Shown here: positions 11,420-20,958 of the stretch, piece by piece
Layout: each line of letters starts with the position of its first letter
Numbering within the stretch: the stretch's first letter is position 1
From: Haplomitrium mnioides
Taxonomy: Eukaryota > Marchantiophyta > Haplomitriopsida > Calobryales
Assembly: GCA_049999725.1 (NCBI GenBank)
Contig: JBNGIS010008664.1
Coordinates: 1-64,000 of the forward strand
Reading direction: 5' to 3'
Length of the DNA: 64,000 nucleotides
Notes under the pieces: generated by a model
The model's database searches: none
What the model saw: the letters and a program-made list of their open reading frames with translations, nothing else
What the model was told of the DNA's origin: nothing
Position numbers and translations under genes: made by a program

Positions 11420-11781
11420 CGTATTGCGTCTTTCACCTTGGACAACTTTTCTGGATGGACACTGTTGATGGACAGTGCCATCTCCAGATCAGTTATCTCA
11501 GGATTTTTTGGTCAATCATAGGAAAGAGTGCTGTTCTTGGACCATCTATGTCATCTTCATTAACTATTTCCTTTGCTTCAGAATTTCCCTCCCCTTATTT
11601 GAAATGGGAAAGGCAAACCCCAGTCGTCGACTTGTTCCTACAGAATCTATGTATTGTCTCGGGATCTATGGCTGGCTAGTTCTGCCTCGGTCCTCATGGA
11701 TGGTGAACAACAAGATTCAGTACGCCTCTCGTTAATCGATAGCTGCCTAGTTATTAACCCGCCTGTGGTGCACCTGTATTT
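11420..11781. other. SAXO 3' flank
   Basis: No gene is supported downstream of the SAXO stop. Overlapping frames on both strands have no domain. It probably contains the SAXO 3' untranslated region. Confidence 0.4.
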
Positions 11782-12190
11782 GAGTTGCAGATGCACTTGA
11801 TGATTGACTTGCAGACTCCCTTGTTGGTTCATGATGAGCAAGACATGGATTGTATGCTTAGCTAATCTCTTCGACCAAACTACAGATCAGAGTGAAGCGT
11901 ACAGTGCCAACACAGCAGTAATTCACAGAATGTTCCAGGATTTCAGGGTTTAGCGGTAAGAAGAGTAAGCACATTTGGTATCAGCATGAGTTGCAGATGC
12001 GCTTGATGATTGACTTGCAGACTGACTTGCTGGTTCATGATTAGCAAGGCATGGATAGTATGCTTAGTTCATCTCTTCAGCCAAACTACAGTCTCGTAGG
12101 AAAGAGTACAGTGCCAACACGGCAGCGAATTCACAGAATATTCCAGGATTTCAGGTTTAGGGGTAACCATAGTAAGCACGTGTGGTATCA
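11782..12190. repeat. Tandem duplication of a ~206 bp unit
   Basis: Two head-to-tail copies (about 11782-11987 and 11988-12190) both begin GAGTTGCAGATGC and continue with TTGATGATTGACTTGCAGAC, GTACAGTGCCAACAC and a shared CCAGGATTTCAG. They end with GGTATCAGCA. The copies differ by scattered substitutions. The unit lies between the convergent SAXO and DRC4 genes and has no open frame shared by both copies. Confidence 0.8.
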
Positions 12191-12560
12191 GCAATGTCTT
12201 CATTCAAAGTTGCAAACTCAATTCACATCATGCTATGAGCTCATTGCAGTTTATCTTATATGAGCACCGACACTTGACGCGATTATCGGCAAGTGGTGCA
12301 TGCGTAAACTGCACTCAAAAGTTCTAAGCTCTCAGGTGATATGGAGCCCATGCGCTCATGGACTCAGGTGTCCCTGCGTGTCCATAACTGAGAAATCAGC
12401 CAAACCGTTTTTCTCTGGTTGAGAAATCAGGCAAATCAATAAAGTACATGCTGGGTGAGGCTCCCAATACTATGGGGAGCTGCACTGCTGTGAAGCTGCC
12501 GTGACAAAACATACAATCAAAACTACACTGCATGAGCTGTCAAAAACTACACTAATCCTC
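12191..12560. other. DRC4 3' flank
   Basis: This short intergenic stretch between the tandem duplication and the DRC4 stop codon has no gene. It probably holds the DRC4 3' untranslated region on the minus strand. Confidence 0.4.
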
Positions 12561-15320
12561 TCATAGAACATTCGAAATGTAATGTGCCAGACCCATCTCC
12601 TGCAAAGGGATACCGAATTCTGCCAATTTGAGCTCAAAAGCTCTAATAAGATCGTTGTGTGCCTGAAAATTCCACATAGATTAAGAAAGAACATATCAGA
12701 GACCTAAAAGTTTATATTTTTTGCTGAAAAAAATTCAATCGTTGGATGCTGATAGACGAGAGGGACTGAATGGGGTGCGAAAGGCAAGAAGGGCGGACCA
12801 CACTGCTTCCTTTGACCATGAGGAGAGAAAAAGGAAAAACGAGGGAAAGGGAGCGTGGCAGGACAGGAGCAAGAGATTAATACGAGAGGCAACTAGTACA
12901 TGCCTTCGTTATTTTTCCAACATCATATTGCAATGACTTTATGAGTTGATTCTTTGAATTCAAGAGAGTTGCAATCTCGTCTTGTGCTGCTTTCAACGCA
13001 GTCGGATCACGACTGGAAGTCTTGATAACTTCTCCAAGCTGTGCCTCCTAAACAGCCAAACACAGAGGTAATTAACGATGCGATACTTGCAGGAGCATCA
13101 CTATGGACATTGCAGTGAAGTAAGGTTCCAAACGAACCTTCTTTTCAAGAATCTGAGACAGCACCTCCACCTTTTTTTCGAGTAACATATTCCGAAGCCC
13201 ACATTTTTGCTGCACCTCATAAACACTGCTTTCGAACTTTGAGAGCACATCATCTCTCTCCGCATCGGCCTGGTCGTGGGAAACTCGAAACAGTCATGCA
13301 ATGAAAAGCTAGAATTGAGTGAGAAATGAAAGTTCTCGAGATGCTGTCAAAACTTCGTGAATCCGAAAACTCAGTCCAAATCAGCGATTGACCTGGTCTT
13401 TTTGCTCCTGCAGAACTTGATGTTTCCATTCCAAGTCTTTCAGTTCTTTTGTCCTGTCATTGAATTGAACTGTCCTCTGGGCTAGCAAAGCTTTGTCCTG
13501 TGATTCGAACTAAACAGTGTTATCCATAGGGAATTGCATCATTTGAGCGACAAAACAGGACTCCTGAAGACTTCTACAGTTTCCGGTGACATTCCTTGAT
13601 CTCCGCGTAGACTTACGTGGTCGTAGTTAGCTAACTGTTTCTTTAGAGTCTCCACCTCCTTTAAGGATTTCGTCAAAGGCTCTGTGAGTTTTTTATTTTC
13701 TTGAGCTATCTCATACATGAGTTTCTCATTGGCAGCTTCCTTTTTCTTCATATCTGTGACATCTTCCTTCAGTGGGAGAGAGAGAAAACTACTTAGTACC
13801 CAAAGTAGGCTTTTAGCTCATCAGAATGAGCAGAAAGCTGGGGGAGTTCAAAATTTACTTTGAGGGTCTTGATGAGGTCAAGGTTGTTTTTGGTTATGTC
13901 GTTGTAGTAGCACTTTATTTCTGTGAAAGCTTTTTCGTGCTTCTTCATCAGCTCATTGATGTGGACATTCTTCCGCTCTTCGATTTCATGAACTTCATGC
14001 TTCCTTCGAAGCTCCAACTCCTCCCTCAAGTCCTTGATCTGGGTCAACAATAAGATCACGGCTTATGTTTGCGTAGATTTGGCAGAGTTGGGGTAAGATC
14101 AGAGAAATCAAAGTGCCCTCGAGGCTTGAACGAAGCACTTGACACACAACACTCCACGCATATTGTGTAGCCTCAGTGTGCTACTACTATGCAAGTTGCT
14201 TAGCTTCGTTCTGATGCATGTGTCAAATGTTTGTTCCTTCACTGTCTCACCCTTTTGTCAGCTTTCTGTCCCACTTCTTTATCATGGAGTTCAAATTCAT
14301 GTCGCATTTTGGTGATTTCCTTGGCATGCTCCTGCACAGAAGGACTTCGTCCAGTGGGTATGTTGCATGGAGATAAAAGGCTAGAAAGCCATGCTTCTGC
14401 AGTCCGAGAAATATCTATTAAATCACGCAATAATGCTGGCATCAAGCAAAGCTGTGCAAACAGAAAATTCATCTTACAACAAACAGCTTCTTGATCATTC
14501 ACCAGCTTGATTTGCCTAATGGTTTCTTCGTAAGATAGTTCCATCTCTTTCAGGCTCCGTTTCAATTCACGCTTATCATTCCTGTACAGAGCACCATCTT
14601 AAAGATCATTCAGACAGAGATCTTGACTATTCAAGAATTCACTTGTCTTCGAATTGTTTGTCATAACATGACATCGTCTAAAGAAAAGCATACGCTAGTT
14701 CGTCTTCACGCATCAGTCCTTGCTCACTCTGCAATTTCAGAGCTTGCTCGTTGTCCATTTTAATACTTGAGATAATGCTTTGCTGTTCGTATAAAAGATG
14801 CTTCATCTTTTGATTGTAAACCTGGTTCAACCCAGAAAACGTGCTTCACTCGGTTGCAAATGTCAAGTACCGCTTAATTACAGACGGGTTTTCAAACGTT
14901 CAGGATATGCAAAATAATGCACCCACCTTAATCTCAGCTTCGTGCTGCTCTTCAAGTTCTTCCAAATGACGATCTTTATTGCGTAGCTCTGCTCGCAAGA
15001 CGTCATAATCCTTCTTCTTGATATCCCAGAATGCATGTATGTTATCCTGAAATCGAGCCAGCATTACGAAATGAATGATGTGGGGTGGACGTTACGGTAG
15101 CCTGAACACAACAACAGACAAGGGGAATGTCGAAAACGAAGGGGAAAGGAGTCACTCGCTCAAGCTGCATGTAGTTGCGTTCGCGCTCCTGTTTGGATTT
15201 TTCATCTTTGGCAAGTGCCAGCTCTGCTTGCAACTGCGGCACAGTTGGACCGGTAGCTTTTTCTTTCCCCTTAGCCACCTTTGCTCCCTTCGCTTTTTTG
15301 GGATCTTTTTTCGGTGCCAT
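12561..15320 (-). CDS. DRC4: Dynein regulatory complex subunit 4 (GAS8 family)
   Basis: Eleven exons on the minus strand encode 461 residues: 15320-15156, 15046-14927, 14821-14694, 14581-14503, 14331-14251, 14038-13859, 13766-13617, 13497-13393, 13269-13138, 13047-12904 and 12662-12561. Human GAS8 has 478, so the length fits. DRC4 is a coiled-coil subunit of the nexin-dynein regulatory complex in motile axonemes. Recognised family blocks are [10 protein letters not shown] (46-55), the AELRNKD region (75-81), [11 protein letters not shown] (205-215), [13 protein letters not shown] (235-247), QLANYDH (295-301) and [19 protein letters not shown] (429-447). The start is [14 protein letters not shown], a lysine/alanine-rich N terminus as in animal homologues. 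The splice phases agree with the reading frame throughout. Nine introns have GT donors and AG acceptors; the last (12663-12903) appears to use GC. No stop or frameshift interrupts it, so I infer a functional gene for swimming sperm. Confidence 0.95.
12663..12903 (-). other. Last DRC4 intron with an apparent GC-AG border
   Basis: Homology places the junction between ATAACGAAG and GCACACAACG (KITK then AHNDL). The bases after AAG are GCATGTACTAG, so the 5' border is GC. The GT four bases... within GCATGT would shift the frame and hit a stop in the next exon. The acceptor is AATTTTCAG. At 241 bp it is the longest intron of the gene. Confidence 0.65.
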
Positions 15321-16444
15321 GACAGCGGGAGCTTGTTGTCACAAGTTGGAAATAGAGGCGACTAGTTGACTGCCCACGAGGGCCTTTCGCAATTACTTTT
15401 CTTCGGTCTGCGTATCTATAGAAACTATGTCATCCACACGCGTGTGCACAGAAAGGTAATCAGAGATCTAAAGCCGCGGCCCGTATATCACCTGCAGATT
15501 TTGTTAAGCGGAGCGGAGAATATCTGGGAAGAAAAGATCGTTACGCCAGCCTACAAATACATGATGAGTTGGCTTCTGGTGTGCAAGTAACTCTGGGATG
15601 TTGCATCAGCATAGAAGCGTCTACTTCGTCTCCTGATATAGAGGCGACTATTGAAACAGTGTGGCCACATATGTCGGATGAAATCACCCGGCATTAAGTC
15701 ACATGATAGACCTCCAAATTATCCATCATCACCTAAGAAGCTCGGCTGTTTTGATCTTTCTCTTGGCCTCAATTCAATTTCCCCGCTTCTAGATTTCCTT
15801 CCCCGGCCTTTTCTTACTCGGATGTCAAGCTTGCATTTCCAACTTCCATCATAAAACTCAACGTTCGTTCAGTTGTATGTCGCATGACTCTGCCAGCCGG
15901 CCGTAAATCAAAACCGCACATCGTTTGAATTCCGTCTTTCCTTTCCCGTTCGGTTACGCCTGTTTTGATGATTGAGAATTTTGTTCATATTGTGACTTCC
16001 CGAGATAGCTTCTGTGGAGTAGATGCAGAATACACTCTTCTCCTCTTCCTCTATTCGGTTGAGGGGCTATGAGATAACCATTGTGTTTATTCCTGGCCAT
16101 TGTTTTCGGGAAGGTGGAATGGATTAGCCAAACCATCATCATATCTTCCAGCTTTTTCGAGAGTTGGTGATAGACAACACTTTCGCTTTTTCCTGTTGCA
16201 GAGATATTGAGGAAGGACGTAAAAGGCGAATTGGTCAAATCCATGTTCTCCTACAGTACCTCCAACTCTTGGCAGAAAGTGATGTAAAAGAACGAAGTGT
16301 TTGTTCGATCCCTACCATATCTTGAACAACAAAGATGAAAAATTCATCATCATCGTGACCAGGACCCGTGCAGACATCCGAAAAGAGCTGACATTTGATT
16401 AAAAGAGGAAACGACAATTATTACGATCACCCAATGAATGTCTG
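15321..16444. other. Intergenic region upstream of DRC4
   Basis: This holds the presumed DRC4 promoter (right of 15320, minus strand) and no recognisable gene. A minus-strand piece near 16400-16315 reads LFSDVCTGPGHDDDEFFIFV between AAATGTCAG and ATGGTAGGG, so it could be a small exon. I cannot connect it to neighbours. The 96-codon minus frame at 16244-15954 has no domain. Confidence 0.35.
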
Positions 16445-16681
16445 CTACAGAGTTGCCTCCCAGAAATTGTACCACATCTTACAATGTGATGCCCTCTTAG
16501 ATTCGGCTTCTAGAACCACCTTCCATCCGCCGCCATGACAACTAACATACTCATACAAATTCGGATGGTAGTAACATAGGGCTTCTAGACACCCATTTCA
16601 GGCTCCCAACAATAGAGTAGGAATCGCCAGGTCAATCCGCTCCAAAGAAAGCATGGTATCCTCCAAACTGGTAACCCACAT
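16445..16681 (-). pseudogene. Unassigned 79-codon frame with one internal TGA
   Basis: On the minus strand, 27 codons starting MWVTSLEDTMLSLERIDLAI run into one TGA. The same frame then continues for 50 codons (NGCLEALCYYHPNLYEYVSC ... KMWYNFWEATL) before TAG. The composition on both sides of the TGA looks protein-like, which suggests a broken gene fragment or two exons with an unrecognised intron. I do not recognise the family. Confidence 0.3.
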
Positions 16682-17213
16682 GTGCATTCCCGATCTGACT
16701 CGGTCAACACATGCTTACATTTCTTTCGCCTACTTACTGTTGTTTTGTCAATAGGCTTCCCAATGGCAATCCCAGTGCACTGCAGTCCTGAAAGGACTGC
16801 CCTGGACTTTACACAGCAACGAGAGACTAACAGTCCAACGGAGAAAGAATTTTCAAGACCGATAAACTACATGTTCAACGAGATTTGGTCACTGATGGCT
16901 GGAATAACTTCTCGAATCTCTGTGGTCTAAAGGGCCCAGTCGGTGTTAAGAGCGTGAGTTACAGACTCTCATAAATCCGAACGCTTTACAAAATTGCACA
17001 ACTTCATGGAAACAGTGACAAGCCGTAGCAAGATATGTACAAAGCTTAACAGTATTGTGGCAAGTTCCATCTCCCGGTGCAGAAACATCTACCTCAGCTT
17101 CAGACAACTCGAGGATTGGTGGCTTCCACACTAACTCTCAACACCTGTCCATGTTGCGCCCCTATCTCTACTTCTTTCAGAGACGCCCCCGCACACAGAA
17201 AGGAAACCTTCAC
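16682..17213. other. Intergenic region downstream of the TPR gene
   Basis: No gene is supported. It probably includes the 3' untranslated region of the minus-strand TPR gene. Open frames here are short and have no domain. Confidence 0.4.
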
Positions 17214-18798
17214 CTAGGCACCCACTTCTACAGTTCCACATCCAACCGAACCAACTTCCATTAACGACTCCTCTTGCCCACTCTCAGAGTTCCATAGGAA
17301 GGATGCATACGCTGCCATGACGTAGCTGCATACACCAAACAATTCCCGCACATTAGTCGGCCCTGTGCACTAAGACCCAAAACAGTCCCATTGAATACAC
17401 AAAAAGCAACACAAAATCCATGGAATGCAAAACGACTAAACTCGAAAAGTTGGATCTGACCAGTCATCCGGCGCAGCCTGGATAGCTCGATCAAAGTACC
17501 GCCCAGCCCTTTCTTCATCGCGGTAAACGTCCCATATAAGTTTCGCATACAGTCCAAGAATCTCCCCGTCACCAGGATTTGCTAAAATTGCTCTTTCGTA
17601 GTAAACTTCAGCCTTCCGTGGCTCCTTTTTCACCTGAAAAGCGATAGAAGATGAGAAACCACAGAAACTCTTTGAGCACAAGTTTTCACCTCGTAAGCTT
17701 CTACAGCTAGCAGAGTTTGAGAACTACCTCGTGCAGAAACTTTGCATAGTTCCGTAGAAGCAGCGGATTGCCAGGATTGCTATCAAGCAGCTGACGATAG
17801 TAGGCATCAGCTCCCAGAGAGTCGCCGCTGCCTCCTCCGTTGCCCCCGCCTGAAACCCTACGCCCGTTTCCTCCACCATTCATTCCAAAGCCCCCTGCAA
17901 TGTACATGGGGCCAACTTTCTCCTCATGGGAAACGAAACTGCTTTCTTGTAGTTGGCTTCGCAAAACGCTTGTTGCGTTGAATCCCGAGCCTCTCCCGTC
18001 GACAAAATGTGAAAAATCCAGACTATTCCTACCCGAGAACGTTGCAGTTTGTCCTAAGCAATCGATGCCAGAGTTTTTGGCAAACTCGTGTTCCAGCGAC
18101 TCACCCTGACGGTTATTCACAGCAACTTTCTGCCCGTTTTGATTGAACAGCGGGAGGGAATCCTCCTCAACAATTTGCAAATCCGTTGCGGTATTGTGCG
18201 TCAGAGATTCCCCTAAGCTCATAAATTGAAGGCCCGAGACAGGGGTGCCAGGAATGAATTCATCTACCTCGCAAATGGCATCTTGTTCTGTGTGAGAGAG
18301 TGCTGCTTCTTCCATCTCCAACTCAGAACCAAGGCTTTGAGAGCTGAGCGAAGCAATTGAGCTCAGCGATGAATGTCTACGCAGACTCATACGTCGTGAC
18401 CGTGGCCACGGATTACTCGTCGCTACATCTTTCCTCAAAGGCTCTGGTGAAGCCAACAACAAAGAGTCCGCAGCAGCCCCGGCAGCTGACAAAGAAGTTG
18501 CTCTACAAAACCTCTGCAGATCATTCTCAGATCGCACTTTCCGGAAAGACGAAAAAGGACTCTTCTCAGCACTCAAATCCCTATCTCCACCATCCACAGA
18601 ACGCACATCATCCGAGCCACTTAACTGCTGGAATACCGGCGGTGGAGTAAGGCAAGACCTGGCAATGGAATGGCCAGAACTCCAAAAGCTCTGCGAATGA
18701 GCACAAGGATCCCTGTCGAAATCCAGAGAATAATCCCACTGTACATTCCCCGTCACCAAGGATCCCAGCAAAGGTGTCGAAGTACTCCTGAGCAACAT
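17214..18798 (-). CDS. Plant TPR-like protein
   Basis: Three exons on the minus strand (18798-17728, 17633-17461, 17325-17214) encode 451 residues. The first intron (95 bp) is phase 0 with donor GAGGTAGTT. The second (135 bp) is phase 2 and rebuilds a cysteine codon, giving APDDCYVMAAYASFLW. The start is the internal ATG giving MLLRSTSTPLLGSL, since many plant relatives begin with a similar MLLRS-STP motif; 32 upstream in-frame codons are ignored. Residues 1-300 are serine-rich and probably disordered. A glycine/asparagine-rich linker (about 302-328) precedes three TPR-like helical pairs: YYRQLLDSNPGNPLLLRNYA (333-352), KAEVYYERAILANPGDG (364-380), and RAGRYFDRAIQAAPDD (399-414) continuing through 438. 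Such proteins are uncharacterised scaffold candidates, so no specific function is claimed. The frame is intact. Confidence 0.85.
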
Positions 18799-19480
18799 CA
18801 CGGCAGCAGAGCAGTACGATAAAGAATAAAAAGAAGAAGTCCTCGATCGATCAGAGAAGAAGAAGTAGATCCAAAACTTGCTTATGAAATACAATTCTCT
18901 CTAGGTGAAAAGCAGCTCAAATGTGCAGATACGGGGGCACCGGAAGTGCGGCCTCTTGTAGCAAAGATGGGAGTGAAGAAAGCCGAGCCAAGGAATGTGG
19001 GACCAGAAGCAGTGAATGGCTGTGTCTCGTCGAGGCCTTGCTCACATGGACCCCTGCTTCCCCGACCCGACCACAACCACGACCGCGACCCCGACCCACT
19101 TCACCCCGCCCCCAACTAACCTTCTACAGTACTGGTGCGCTCGCTATACGAACGGGCGACCCCGACGACGCGCTTTTTCTCACCCACGTCAGCCGTCGCG
19201 GCACACCCAGCGCCTGACGAGGACACAACCGCTCCAACCCAAACCTCTCATTCTGCCAGATCGCCGCCTCCTTCCTTTTGGGAAGTGCACCTCGTCAAGC
19301 CAAGTCCAACTTTCCAATCATTCCCAACTATAGTTAAGATCGCCTCTAGTTAACCTGCCCCTAGTCCAGCGGTCCTTTCCAGGCAACCTACCTCTAAAAG
19401 CAACGGTGCACCGCAATCGGGATCGGGACCCACCGGTAAACTTCTGCGGGAGCTGGTTGGCGGCCGGGAACGCGGTTGTT
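18799..19480. other. Upstream region of the TPR gene
   Basis: This GC-richer stretch contains the presumed promoter and 5' leader of the minus-strand TPR gene. Proline- and arginine-rich frames on the plus strand (18921-19353) overlap each other in three phases, so they reflect composition and not coding. Confidence 0.45.
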
Positions 19481-20191
19481 TTATCTAACTATAAACAAAA
19501 ATTTTAAAAGTGGGAAGAACTTCCACATTTTTCTAAAGGAACCCCACATTAGTCCATTAGTAAGACGCGATCTTGTACCGGCATTTTGTTATAAGAACAT
19601 ATTCGGAAAGAGATTGAGCCGCCACATTATTCCCTTCGATATTATTATTATTTGCATTCATTGGCTGCATTCATTTGTCCATTTCCCCTTTCTTCTTATT
19701 CAGGAGTAATCTAGTAAGTAAGAAAAGTGAAGTGGCCTCCTTGAACTTGAAGGCGTTGTTGTACTTTAGCACCTTCACATATTGCAAGTATGTAGTGGCT
19801 GCTCTATCTCTATCGTGGTTTGGATTTTTTTCTCAAAAATTTTGGTGGTCTAGATCTTTAGGCCAAATTTCATGATCTCGCAAAACTCTGAAAGTAATAT
19901 CATCATCTTACGTTAGCGAAAATACTTTCTTGACCATGCCAAGTCAGACTGTAAGAACGTATTGAGCAAGTCTCTTTGATAGAAAAACACAAAGACATGT
20001 TCGAAGACATTTTTTTTGTTCTCGAACCTGACACAATGGCATTTCGTTGCTTGGAAAACTGTTAAATGGAAAAAAGCAAAACAACTTCATTTTAAAAGGT
20101 TCTTCGTTGAACCCAGTTCCAAAAATTTTATGCGGCCTATGTCTTCACACCGACCACTTTTTGATTGTATGTTGTTTTTTTTAATTGAACA
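19481..20191. other. AT-rich intergenic DNA
   Basis: I see no gene or recognisable element. Composition changes sharply near 19480 from the gene island to AT-rich DNA that leads into the nested retrotransposons. Confidence 0.5.
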
Positions 20192-20588
20192 TGTAATATT
20201 ACAAGTATAATGTTGTGCTCTTTATAAGAAGATAGTAATGATTATTAAAGATGGATCAACTTTTAGTGAAGACTAGTATAAGATTACTTTTCAAGGTTGG
20301 ATCAACTTTTAGTTAAGTGGTATTAGTATTATTTGCCTTTAAAATCACTTTTAGAGAAGTAGAATAAGATGACATTTTAGGGCTGAAATTGGAAGTAACT
20401 TGTAAGTGAAGAAAGTAGAATGACATTTTCTTCTCAAGTAAAAATAAAAGGAATTCATTGCCCAACTCCTCATTTTGGAGTTCCTCTCAATTCGCTTGTG
20501 TTTTTTGGTTGCTTGACTTCTTGGCTTTTGTTGCCTTATTTGGCATTTGCAGCATGTGATTGAATAACTCTATTAGAGTTATCTTTGA
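20192..20588 (+). repeat. 5' LTR of the outer gypsy element, first part
   Basis: It begins TGTAATATTACAAGTATAA and runs to the TTTGA target site at 20584-20588, where the inner element is inserted. The last 40 bases of this LTR lie at 31615-31654. Compared with other family B LTRs it is strongly diverged, consistent with an older copy. Confidence 0.8.
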
Positions 20589-20958
20589 TGTAAAAAAACT
20601 CAAAGATTGACTTCCAAATAAGTAACACTTCAAGATAGCTCTAATAGAGTTACACAACTCAAAGTCAATAAGCAAACCAAAGCCAAGAGTGCTAGCCAAA
20701 GCCAAGCAACCAAAGAGCCAAACCGAATTGAGAGGAACTCCAGAATGAGAGTGGGGCTAAGAAGTCCTTCTACTTATACAAGAGAAGAGGGTGTCATACC
20801 TCTTTCTTCAATTGCAAGTCACTTCTAATTTCAACCCTACCATAAGGTTTTGCTATTTATAAAAAAATAGAGAGGAGTGAAGGAAGTGGTAGAGAGTCTC
20901 TTTTAGGGTTGAGATAAGATCACTTGTCTTCGAAGTCACTTATGCTTGTAGTATTACA
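20589..20958 (-). repeat. 3' LTR of the inner gypsy element
   Basis: On the minus strand, the purine run AGAAAGGGAGATTA precedes an LTR starting TGTAATACTACAAGC and ending CTTTGAGTTTTTTTACA. With the plus-oriented LTR at 20192-20588 it forms an adjacent inverted repeat whose arms meet at 20588/20589. Confidence 0.85.

Noticed and set aside
11072-11735. Several frames on both strands over SAXO exon 2 and its 3' flank
   Set aside because: They are shadows of the SAXO frame or short open stretches with no domain.
17742-18650. Plus-strand frames opposite the TPR gene
   Set aside because: They are antisense to an intact gene that has family similarity and consistent splice phases.
18921-19353. 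Proline/arginine-rich frames upstream of the TPR gene
   Set aside because: Three phases are open at once, which is a composition effect of GC-rich CCC/ACC sequence.
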